DNA of 12,994 bases, from the NCBI GenBank assembly GCA_026419705.1, contig JANZYY010000077.1:1-12994 (forward strand), given 5' to 3'. The number at the start of each line of letters is the position of its first letter. The first letter of the stretch is position 1. The translations under genes were made by a program, and so were the position numbers. Shown here one piece after another: positions 7,100-12,994 of the stretch. Under the pieces are notes generated by a model. That model had not been told where the DNA came from. It did no database searches and worked only from the letters and a program-made list of their open reading frames with translations. Origin of the DNA: Fischerella sp. Its GTDB lineage: Bacteria > Cyanobacteriota > Cyanobacteriia > Cyanobacteriales > Nostocaceae.

Positions 7100-7361
7100 A
7101 TGCAGGATGTTTTGTAATTTTTGTAAACTCAAAAGTCTAGCCTCTTGGCGTACTTGGCGTCCACCCTGCGGTCAGCCTATGAGCGCGTCTATAGCGGTTC
7201 AATAATTCATCCTCAGATTCAGCAACGCCTGAATGGTTGGTTAATACTGGAGCACGAAGTTTGATAGCGATAATAAGATCTATTCTGGGCATCACTTGCT
7301 TTACTATTATTAATAATGTTAACAAAATTTTACCCAAACGCGGCAAGACCGAATTCACATC
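7100..7361. other. Spacer upstream of the ABC ATPase gene
   Basis: No gene is seen. It contains repeat copy 2 (7155-7208), a short ATTCAG/CTGAAT inverted repeat at 7217-7234, and an AT-rich stretch before 7362 that may hold the ABC gene promoter. Confidence 0.5.
7155..7208. repeat. Short interspersed repeat, copy 2
   Basis: It shares GCGTCC, ACCCT, CGGTCAGCC and GCGCGTCTA with 6825-6882, in the same order and orientation, with small indels and a different right flank. It is not inside a recognisable inverted-repeat element. Confidence 0.45.
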
Positions 7362-8213
7362 ATGACAGTTGCTGTTTCCCTAGAGAAGGTTTACAAGGTT
7401 TACAACAAAATCCCCGTAGTCAATGGTCTTTCTTTTGACATTGCGGCGGGAGAAATGTTTGGTTTGCTCGGTCCCAATGGTGCGGGTAAATCTACTACAA
7501 TTCGCATGTTAACCACACTTACCAAACCTACCGAAGGGCGAATTGAAGTATGCGGATATGATGTGGTACGCCAACCCTTAATGGTAAAGCAATGCATAGG
7601 TGTAGTGTTGCAGCAAATCAGCGTTGATGGTGATTTAACCGTATGGGAAAATATGGATTTACATGGTAGATTACATCACATTGCTAATCCGCAGCGACAG
7701 CACCTGATTTATCAATGGCTGGATTATGTAGAACTTGCTTCCAAACGCAATGACTTAGTAAAAACCTTGTCTGGGGGTATGAAGCGGCGGTTGCAAATTG
7801 CGAGAGCTTTATTACACCAACCGCAAATTCTGTTTTTAGATGAACCAACTGTGGGGCTAGATCCCCAAACAAGGCGGCGTCTTTGGGAGATGATTCAAGA
7901 TTTAAACAAGCAAGGTATGACGATGCTGCTGACAACCCATTACATGGAAGAGGCTGAATATTTGTGCGATCGCATCGGCATTATGGATAGTGGTAAGTTG
8001 ATATCTTTGGGAACTTTACAAGAATTGCGCTCTACTCACGGTGAAGGTTTGGCGATCAAGCAAGTTGGAGATCGTTGGGAATATCTGTTTTTCCCAACCT
8101 TGGCTGAAGCGAATCTTTACTTAGATCAACTGCAAGATAAAACTGGAATTATGGTACGCCCCTCTAACCTGGAAGATATTTTTGTAGAACTGACTGGACG
8201 CCGGCTAGATTAA
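7362..8213 (+). CDS. ABC transporter ATP-binding protein, DrrA/ABC-2 type
   Basis: The 283-residue protein is a complete nucleotide-binding domain: Walker A GPNGAGKST (37-45), Q-loop around Q84, signature LSGGMKRR (136-143), Walker B ILFLDEP (156-162), D-loop GLDP and switch H193 (TTHYMEEAE). The C-terminus ends LEDIFVELTGRRLD, the tail typical of DrrA-like ATPases that pair with ABC-2 permeases to export drugs, lipids or polysaccharides. No permease gene lies in the window: the upstream region is decayed and the next gene is convergent. The substrate is therefore unknown and the partner must be elsewhere. The ATG at 7362 has no strong ribosome site. Confidence 0.93.
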   Translation: MTVAVSLEKVYKVYNKIPVVNGLSFDIAAGEMFGLLGPNGAGKSTTIRMLTTLTKPTEGRIEVCGYDVVRQPLMVKQCIGVVLQQISVDGDLTVWENMDLHGRLHHIANPQRQHLIYQWLDYVELASKRNDLVKTLSGGMKRRLQIARALLHQPQILFLDEPTVGLDPQTRRRLWEMIQDLNKQGMTMLLTTHYMEEAEYLCDRIGIMDSGKLISLGTLQELRSTHGEGLAIKQVGDRWEYLFFPTLAEANLYLDQLQDKTGIMVRPSNLEDIFVELTGRRLD

Positions 8214-8215
8214 TC

Positions 8216-8899
8216 TTATCCTCCTAAATCGCGCAGAGCAGCTTCTACTCTGGTAACGCCATCATACTTACCTTGCTGTTCGTATAAATCACGAGCTTTT
8301 TTCAGAACAGCGATCGCTTCTTTAGATTTACCCTGTTTTTTTAACATCGTCCCGCGCAGTTCATAAACTTGGGGATTTTTCGAGTCAATTTTTACAGCTT
8401 CCTCGTAAGCCCATTCAGCATTAGTGTATTCTCCTAACCGTATCAGAATAGTAGCTAATCCTATATAGGCATTGACATTACTACGGTTGATTTGTATTGC
8501 TTTGCGATAAGCTTCTTTGGCTGTGTTGTTATCACCCAAATTACCACTGATATAACCTAAAGCATATTGATAATCACTATTATTTGGATTAAGGCTAACA
8601 GCACGACGGTAAGCTGTTAATGCAGCGGGAAAGTTTCCTTGTAAAGCATGTAAATAGCCAATTCCGGAATATATTGAAGCATTTTTTGGTTCTAAGTTTG
8701 CTGCTTGTTGATAAACTGCGATCGCACCACTATAATCACCAGTGTCTACCAATCTACGTCCTTGTTCTAACAATTCTTTCACTTCTGCAGTGCTTTGGCG
8801 TTGTGCTACTGATATCTGAGCCTGAGCTACTGAAGGCATTGTTGTAGCAATGCTTCCTAATAAGAGGACACTAAATAAGAATAAAGTTCCTTTGTACAC
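8216..8899 (-). CDS. Secreted or periplasmic TPR-repeat protein
   Basis: The 227-residue product starts with a typical signal peptide (KGTLFLFSVLLLGSIATT) and a likely cleavage after AQA at residue 27. About five tetratricopeptide repeats follow in tandem, for example GDYSGAIAVYQQAANLEPKN, GNFPAALTAYRRAVSLNPNN and GEYTNAEWAYEEAVKIDSKN. TPR arrays mediate protein-protein contacts, probably here in the periplasm. No catalytic domain is present and the partner is unknown. Its stop codon is two bases from that of the convergent ABC gene, leaving no room for a terminator between them. Confidence 0.88.
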   Translation of the reverse strand: MYKGTLFLFSVLLLGSIATTMPSVAQAQISVAQRQSTAEVKELLEQGRRLVDTGDYSGAIAVYQQAANLEPKNASIYSGIGYLHALQGNFPAALTAYRRAVSLNPNNSDYQYALGYISGNLGDNNTAKEAYRKAIQINRSNVNAYIGLATILIRLGEYTNAEWAYEEAVKIDSKNPQVYELRGTMLKKQGKSKEAIAVLKKARDLYEQQGKYDGVTRVEAALRDLGG

Positions 8900-9236
8900 A
8901 GCAAGCTACCCGAAAATGTGCGCAAATTTGAGAGAATTTAGATTATTTCTTGTCCATTAAAACAAAAATATTCTGTTTTGCAAACTCTAGTTGCTTATTT
9001 TTACCAAATATTCATAACATCATAAATCTTTTCTCCCGTGCCAAACACTAATTTACATCGTCTATTTTGATACTTGTAAAAATCACTAGCAAGCAAGAAA
9101 TTATGAAACAAAGCAATGCTTTCATGGTTGGTTATAACTAACACAAAGTCCCAAATTTCAACTTAAAATTACTATTATTGAGCCATGACGATAAAAACTG
9201 GTGGAGCAAGCAGTATACTTCACTTAAACTTAAAAA

Positions 9237-9288
9237 TGGGGAATAGGACATCGGGCGTTAAGAATAGGAAATTTCTACCTAATCCCCA
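9237..9288. repeat. Imperfect foldback repeat
   Basis: TGGGGAATAGG and CCTAATCCCCA pair over 11 bp with one mismatch, around a 30-base loop. The sequence resembles the GGGAATAGG-type spacer repeats common in cyanobacteria. It lies about 340 bases from the nearest start codon. Confidence 0.4.
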
Positions 9289-9534
9289 CAGCTAGAACTG
9301 CAGATCCTTTCACTTCAAGTCGTGCTTATTTTTACCTAAATACAGAAGCTAGAATGAAAGCTATTATTACTACCTATTCTAAAATTGCTGAAACCTTTAC
9401 AGATAACAAAGGATGAACGACTAATGACAACCCTTGCTAGTTAATTTTATTTGTGCCGACCTACTGATTCTTTTTCATCTGTCCTGGTGGTATACCCACT
9501 TCATGACAACTAGATTATCCATTGAGTTAATGTT

Positions 9535-9548
9535 GACGATGAATCGTC
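9535..9548. promoter_or_regulatory. Short perfect inverted repeat upstream of the UPF0145 gene
   Basis: GACGAT and ATCGTC flank GA, 16 bases before the start codon and just upstream of the GAGG ribosome site. It could be an operator or a translation-affecting hairpin. Confidence 0.3.
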
Positions 9549-9564
9549 TTTGTGAGGTAAATCT

Positions 9565-9903
9565 ATGATTTTAACTACTACTGATGTAATTCAAGGAGCT
9601 ATTATAGAATCTTACTTAGGAATTGTGACAGCAGAAGTTGTCTACGGCAGCAACTTTCTGCGAGATTTTATGGCTAGCTTGCGAGACTTTTTCGGCGGAC
9701 GCACTGCTAGCTACGAGCATTTGTTTGAAAAAGGTCAACGAGAAGCACTGGCAGAATTAGAACAAAGGGCATTACGTTTGGGTGCAGACGCTGTCATTGG
9801 CATTGAATTTGATACAGGTACAATCAATGTCGATCAGTCAGGAGTTCTGATGCTAATCACCGCCACAGGTACTGCTGTGAAAATGGCTGTAAAAATGCGC
9901 TAG
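9565..9903 (+). CDS. YbjQ/UPF0145 family protein
   Basis: The 112-residue protein matches the YbjQ (UPF0145, COG0393) pattern: an early VIQGAIIESYLGIVTAEVVYG strand region, a central LRDFFGGRTASYEHLFEKGQ helix segment, EALAELEQRALRLGADAVIG, and a C-terminal strand pair ending in TGTAVKM. Family members are small, probably pentameric proteins sometimes called heavy-metal-binding; their cellular role is not established. GAGG at 9554-9557 sets the start. A weak terminator-like hairpin follows. Confidence 0.88.
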   Translation: MILTTTDVIQGAIIESYLGIVTAEVVYGSNFLRDFMASLRDFFGGRTASYEHLFEKGQREALAELEQRALRLGADAVIGIEFDTGTINVDQSGVLMLITATGTAVKMAVKMR

Positions 9904-10252
9904 TCCGGAAATTTTGACTGGAGGAATCAGAAATACACTGTAGCTTGCATTGAGCGCTGGAGAGTTCACTGCAAGCCTGCCTATTTTTTATGTTTCAAGA
10001 CTATTTTCAAAAATTATTGACTTTCGATACAATCTTAATTTTTTTAAAAAAAACATAAGAAAAATTACAACATTTTCCAGCAGACAAGAATATATCAAAT
10101 TCAGTTGATATCAACCTATTTTTTATTACTAAAGGTAGAGTTGTTAACTCTTTCCCATGATAGATATTAAAAGTAATAAATAGCAATTTAATCTATAAGA
10201 TAAGCAAAAAATAACTGAAAAACCTACAGAAGTACTAAGGAGAAAATAGTAT
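9904..10252. other. Spacer between UPF0145 and membrane protein genes
   Basis: The 349 bases hold a possible terminator at 9943-9976 and then very AT-rich sequence up to the AAGGAGA ribosome site at about 10238. No gene is seen. Confidence 0.5.
9943..9986 (+). terminator. Weak terminator candidate after the UPF0145 gene
   Basis: GCTTGCA and TGCAAGC form a 7-bp stem with a 20-base loop, followed after a few bases by a TATTTTTTAT run. The loop is long and the T-run is offset, so it is only a possible intrinsic terminator. Confidence 0.3.
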
Positions 10253-10891
10253 ATGTCCTATGTAAATCGTACAAGTGGTGAAGTTATTAGTGAACCTGCA
10301 GCAACAACTAGGGTAGTTGATTACCACGACCGCGTTCGCTGGGGACCGATAATTGCCGGTGTGTTGGTTGCCCTCGCAACTCAATTAATCTTGAGCGCCC
10401 TGTTCAGCGCAATCGGAGCAGGTGTGATTGAAGCTTCAGGTAGACCCAGAACAATTACACCAGAGGTTGCTACAAATGTCGGAGTTTGGTCAACCATTGC
10501 TTTATTCATTTCCCTATTTGTTGGTGGTTGGGTGACAACTCGTGCTTGTGGGCCGATGAACCGCAATACAGCACTTCTCAACGGTGCTATTCTCTGGGCA
10601 ACAACTTTAGCATTAAGCTCTTGGTTATTAGCAAGTGGGGTAACAGGTGCTTTTGGGGTCGCAGCTTCTAATGCTGCAGCAGTAATAAGTCAGATTCAGC
10701 AGCCTGGTGCTGGGGCTGTACCACAAAATCTACCCACTCCCACTGCGGAGCAAGCTCGTCAGATCGCAGCTAATTTACGACAGGCATTATGGTGGTTTGT
10801 ATTTGGTTCTTTGTTAGGTTTAGTTGCAGCGATGATTGGAGCAGTTGTTGGTGCTCGCAGTCCGCGTAATGTCGAAAATTACAGAACGTAA
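10253..10891 (+). CDS. Four-helix membrane protein of unknown function
   Basis: The 212-residue protein has a polar N-terminus of about 29 residues and then four hydrophobic segments at about 30-58, 77-98, 106-135 and 178-202. A Pro/Gln/Ala-rich loop (about 145-175) separates helices 3 and 4. The first helix begins RVRWGPIIAGVLVAL, a pattern I associate with uncharacterised bacterial inner-membrane proteins. I do not recognise a named family. AAGGAGA shortly upstream of the ATG supports the start. A strong terminator follows 57 bases after the stop, so the gene is transcribed alone or as the last gene of its unit. Confidence 0.8.
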   Translation: MSYVNRTSGEVISEPAATTRVVDYHDRVRWGPIIAGVLVALATQLILSALFSAIGAGVIEASGRPRTITPEVATNVGVWSTIALFISLFVGGWVTTRACGPMNRNTALLNGAILWATTLALSSWLLASGVTGAFGVAASNAAAVISQIQQPGAGAVPQNLPTPTAEQARQIAANLRQALWWFVFGSLLGLVAAMIGAVVGARSPRNVENYRT

Positions 10892-10947
10892 TCAATACAA
10901 TTACAACATACAATCGGGAAAATAAATTATTAAAGTATTTTGTATTT

Positions 10948-10971
10948 GCACCTGAAAAGAGGTGCTTTTTT
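10948..10971 (+). terminator. Intrinsic terminator after the membrane protein gene
   Basis: GCACCT, loop GAAAAG, AGGTGC, then six T residues. A perfect 6-bp stem directly followed by the T-run is the classic form. Confidence 0.88.
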
Positions 10972-11001
10972 AATATTTGGTTTGTTGTTGATATAGTTAG
11001 T

Positions 11002-11050
11002 AGTTGGTTGTTTCTATTCACAAACAACAAACAACAAACAACAACCAACT
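11002..11050. repeat. Heptamer tandem repeat within an inverted repeat
   Basis: Three near-identical AAACAAC units run from about 11021 to 11042. They lie between AGTTGGTTGT (11002-11011) and ACAACCAACT (11041-11050), 10-bp perfect inverted arms. Short heptamer repeats of this sort are typical of filamentous cyanobacteria. It sits between the 3' ends of two convergent genes. Confidence 0.6.
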
Positions 11051-11052
11051 GT

Positions 11053-11313
11053 TCACCACTTTAAGTATGCAGCTTCTATTCCTTGTTCTCGTCTAATCTT
11101 ACTATCTTTTTCAAACCAAGCAATCACTTGCTTTGCGGTTAAATCTTCAACCGCAACGTTGTATTCATTAGCGATGTGCTTCAAAAGTTTTAGTGATGAA
11201 AGAGTCAATCTTGTGAGAAATTTCTCTGGAGAAGAAAGTAAAGCAGCATCGACCTGTGCTGACTCTTCTAAGGTTAGAAACTTTTCTGACGGATGTTGGG
11301 GTGGTAAATCCAT
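11053..11313 (-). CDS. Small conserved-looking hypothetical protein
   Basis: The 86-residue soluble protein starts MDLPPQHPSEKFLTLEESAQ and is mostly helical in character, with a repeated SxEKFLT phrase (SEKFLTLEESA, SPEKFLTRLTL) and a charged C-terminal half. It has no signal peptide, membrane helix, cysteine or known motif. Composition and codon use look like a real gene, and it reads in the same direction as sufR with a 106-base gap. I do not recognise a function; similar proteins seem familiar from cyanobacteria, but I cannot confirm this here. Confidence 0.68.
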   Translation of the reverse strand: MDLPPQHPSEKFLTLEESAQVDAALLSSPEKFLTRLTLSSLKLLKHIANEYNVAVEDLTAKQVIAWFEKDSKIRREQGIEAAYLKW

Positions 11314-11419
11314 ACACTTTATATATAAAACTAATTAATCCAAAAGTAGTAATTAGTTTCGTAAAAATTATTACCAATTAGTGACGATCTCTGACATAGA
11401 CTGAAGATGAAAGATTAAT

Positions 11420-12100
11420 TTACTTTGATATTTTTTGTTTTTTCGCTTGCACTAAATAACCACAACGATGTTCACCGTTAATAATCCAATGGGTACGTTC
11501 TACTGTACAATCTTGGAGAACAGCGGCAAACATTTCCAATTCGTGACCGCAAATAGTAGGGAAAGACTCTGCAAGGTTGGAAATCGCGCAGTTATGCTCC
11601 ATTAAAATAAAGCGATTGCCGTTTTCTGACTCCGTTGAGTCTAAAGGGTAGTATTCTGCCATATAGCCTTCTGCTTTTCTGAGTTCTACTAAAGTAGCTA
11701 CCCTTTCTGCTAACGAACCTTCACCCAAGCGTTCTCGATATTCTTGGGCTTTACGCTCCCACTGTTTTCTTAAAATCGTGCTTACTTGCTCATGTCCTAC
11801 CGTTTTTGCAACGGTGTCGAGTAAAGAAACTGCAAACTCTCCATAACTATCAGCCGCTTCTCGACGCAGGCGATCGCGTCCCTTACGACTTAATTTATAA
11901 ACATGCTGCGGACGCCCCATTCCCGCCTGCACCGACGAATAGACAATCAGGTCCTCCATCTCCAAGTCTTTGAGATGACGACGAATCGCTTGGGGGCTAA
12001 CATCCAATGCTGCGGCCAAATCAACAGCCGTAGCTTGGACGTGTTTGAGGAGATATTCTAGGATATCTTGCTTAGTTGAGGACTGGTGGGTAGTCGCCAT
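11420..12100 (-). CDS. sufR: SufR, Fe-S-sensing repressor of the suf operon
   Basis: The 226-residue protein has an N-terminal winged helix-turn-helix (about 8-70, with the recognition region DVSPQAIRRHLKDLEMEDLI). A C-terminal cluster-binding region follows. Its cysteines C171, C184, C198 and C213 fit exactly the C-X12-C-X13-C-X14-C spacing known for cyanobacterial SufR. In characterised species SufR binds [4Fe-4S] clusters and represses both sufBCDS and itself. It is divergent from sufB across 227 bases that hold two matching operators. AGGA five bases before the ATG supports the start. Confidence 0.97.
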   Translation of the reverse strand: MATTHQSSTKQDILEYLLKHVQATAVDLAAALDVSPQAIRRHLKDLEMEDLIVYSSVQAGMGRPQHVYKLSRKGRDRLRREAADSYGEFAVSLLDTVAKTVGHEQVSTILRKQWERKAQEYRERLGEGSLAERVATLVELRKAEGYMAEYYPLDSTESENGNRFILMEHNCAISNLAESFPTICGHELEMFAAVLQDCTVERTHWIINGEHRCGYLVQAKKQKISK

Positions 12101-12136
12101 CGTCGTCCTAAAAATTCATAATTAAATTTCACTTTG

Positions 12137-12152
12137 ACAACAATATTGTTGT
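12137..12152. promoter_or_regulatory. SufR operator 1 (perfect palindrome)
   Basis: ACAACAATATTGTTGT is a 16-bp perfect palindrome with the CAAC-N6-GTTG core at 12138-12151, the element reported for SufR binding in cyanobacteria. It lies 37 bases before the sufR start, well placed for autorepression. Confidence 0.85.
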
Positions 12153-12179
12153 TAATCTAGCGTAAAATGAAGATGTGTT

Positions 12180-12199
12180 AAACAACAAGGCTGTTGTTT
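12180..12199. promoter_or_regulatory. SufR operator 2
   Basis: AAACAACA and TGTTGTTT are perfect 8-bp arms around AGGC, containing CAAC-N6-GTTG at 12183-12196. Its centre is 45 bp from that of operator 1, and it lies about 130 bases before sufB. Confidence 0.83.
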
Positions 12200-12257
12200 T
12201 AGTAGCTACCCTTATTGTAACAGTCGTGTGACCATTCGATAACACGAAATGGGAATT

Positions 12258-12271
12258 GGTTGTAAACAACC
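12258..12271. promoter_or_regulatory. Third inverted repeat in the sufR-sufB region
   Basis: GGTTGT-AA-ACAACC is a perfect inverted repeat whose half-sites are arranged outward (GTTG-N4-CAAC), the reverse of the SufR core. It is 57 bases before the sufB start, within the likely 5' leader. It may be a hairpin or a variant binding site. Confidence 0.35.
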
Positions 12272-12327
12272 CGTCTCCCATCCTTAGAGAGATTAAATTT
12301 GCGAACGAACACAAGAGAAAATTGCCG

Positions 12328-12994
12328 ATGAGTGCCACTGTCAAAACCTTAGTTAATCAGCCCTACAAATACGGCTTCGTTACCAAAATTGAGGCAGACA
12401 CGATTCCTCGTGGACTCAACGAGGATATCATCCGCACCATCTCTGCCAAGAAAAACGAGCCGGAATTTATGTTGGAATTCCGCCTGAGAGCCTATCGCCA
12501 GTGGCAAAGAATGACGGAACCAACTTGGTCTAGCGTCAAGTATCCGCCAATTGATTACCAAAATATCATTTACTACTCAGCGCCCAAGCAACAAGCAAAG
12601 AAAAAAAGCTTGGAAGAAGTCGATCCTACGCTTCTAGAAACTTTTGAGAAGCTAGGCATTCCTTTGTCAGAACAAAAGCGACTGGCAAACGTTGCTGTGG
12701 ATGCGATTTTCGATAGTGTTTCCATCGCCACTACCTTCAAAGAAAAGCTGGCAAAAGAAGGAATTATCTTTTGCTCTATTTCCGAAGCAATCCAGGAACA
12801 CCCAGAATTAGTCAAAAAATACTTGGGTAGCGTTGTTCCCCCAGCAGATAACTACTTTGCCGCCCTTAATTCTGCCGTATTCAGCGATGGTTCCTTCGTT
12901 TACATTCCCAAAGGCGTCAAATGCCCAATGGAACTGTCTACCTACTTCCGCATTAACAGCGGCGACACGGGACAGTTTGAGCGGACATTAATTA
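12328..12994 (+). CDS. sufB: SufB, Fe-S cluster scaffold subunit, N-terminal part
   Basis: The frame opens at ATG 12328 and runs off the right edge after 222 codons, somewhat under half of the roughly 480-residue family length. The sequence is typical cyanobacterial SufB: YKYGFVT near the start, KKNEPEFMLEFRLRAYRQW, YPPIDYQNI, AVDAIFDSVSIATTFK, then GSFVYIPKGVKCPMELSTYF. SufB forms the SufBC2D scaffold that assembles Fe-S clusters, the main system in cyanobacteria. SufC, SufD and SufS would be expected beyond the window. The AAGAGA upstream is a weak ribosome site. Transcription is expected to be under SufR control. Confidence 0.97.
   Translation, partial: MSATVKTLVNQPYKYGFVTKIEADTIPRGLNEDIIRTISAKKNEPEFMLEFRLRAYRQWQRMTEPTWSSVKYPPIDYQNIIYYSAPKQQAKKKSLEEVDPTLLETFEKLGIPLSEQKRLANVAVDAIFDSVSIATTFKEKLAKEGIIFCSISEAIQEHPELVKKYLGSVVPPADNYFAALNSAVFSDGSFVYIPKGVKCPMELSTYFRINSGDTGQFERTLI

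Larger units (their letters stand above)
8900..9564. other. Intergenic region between TPR gene and UPF0145 gene
   Basis: These 665 bases separate divergent genes and show no convincing gene. A frame ending at 9416 is open for about 60 codons, but its only ATG (9354) leaves 20 codons. Identifiable elements are the foldback at 9237-9288 and a perfect GACGAT-GA-ATCGTC inverted repeat at 9535-9548. Confidence 0.55.

Noticed and set aside
7002..7205. 67-codon plus-strand frame before the ABC gene
   Set aside because: It runs through repeat copy 2 and is in a different frame from the protease-like tail; no protein features.
9354..9416. 20-codon frame (MKAIITTYSKIAETF...) in the 8900-9564 gap
   Set aside because: The open frame upstream runs into spacer-repeat sequence, there is no ribosome site and no known family.
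11020..11045. Regular AAACAAC repeats considered as a CRISPR array
   Set aside because: Seven-base units without spacers are a simple tandem repeat, not CRISPR.

Overview
The window looks like the chromosome of a filamentous, heterocyst-type (Nostocales-like) cyanobacterium. The evidence is about eleven copies of the HIP1 octamer GCGATCGC, the sufR/sufB divergent pair with CAAC-N6-GTTG operators, a GTAGAGACGTG-type foldback repeat, heptamer tandem repeats, and long AT-rich spacers. The genus is not resolved.

Layout. 1-1488 (-): a P1B-like metal P-type ATPase, cut by the left edge. 1489-2113: a divergent control region with a Fur-box-like site and several palindromes. 2114-4734 (+): a compact ferrous-iron operon, feoA - feoB - second feoA-like gene, with gaps of 17-18 bases. 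5124-6752 (+): a CARDB plus subtilisin-type protease. 6753-7361: a decayed stretch with a MITE of about 154 bp and what looks like the lost C-terminal tail of the protease. 7362-8213 (+): an orphan DrrA-type ABC ATPase, tail-to-tail (2 bases apart) with a secreted TPR protein at 8216-8899 (-). 9565-9903 (+): a YbjQ/UPF0145 protein. 10253-10891 (+): a four-helix membrane protein with a clear terminator. 11053-11313 (-): a small protein of unknown function. 11420-12100 (-): SufR. 12328-12994 (+): the N-terminal part of SufB.

Iron is the theme at both ends. The Feo operon imports Fe(II), and the divergent ATPase may move a transition metal the other way. SufR, an Fe-S protein, represses the suf operon that builds Fe-S clusters. 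The middle holds unrelated accessory genes separated by repeats.

The most notable observations are four. FeoB carries an in-frame 51-residue tandem duplication around one membrane helix. The ATPase has intact catalytic motifs but no Cys-Pro-Cys-type metal motif. The MITE splits an otherwise continuous but doubly stopped reading frame extending the protease. The sufR/sufB control region has two canonical SufR operators plus a third inverted repeat. I found no CRISPR array, tRNA or rRNA, and no convincing new defence or mobile system.
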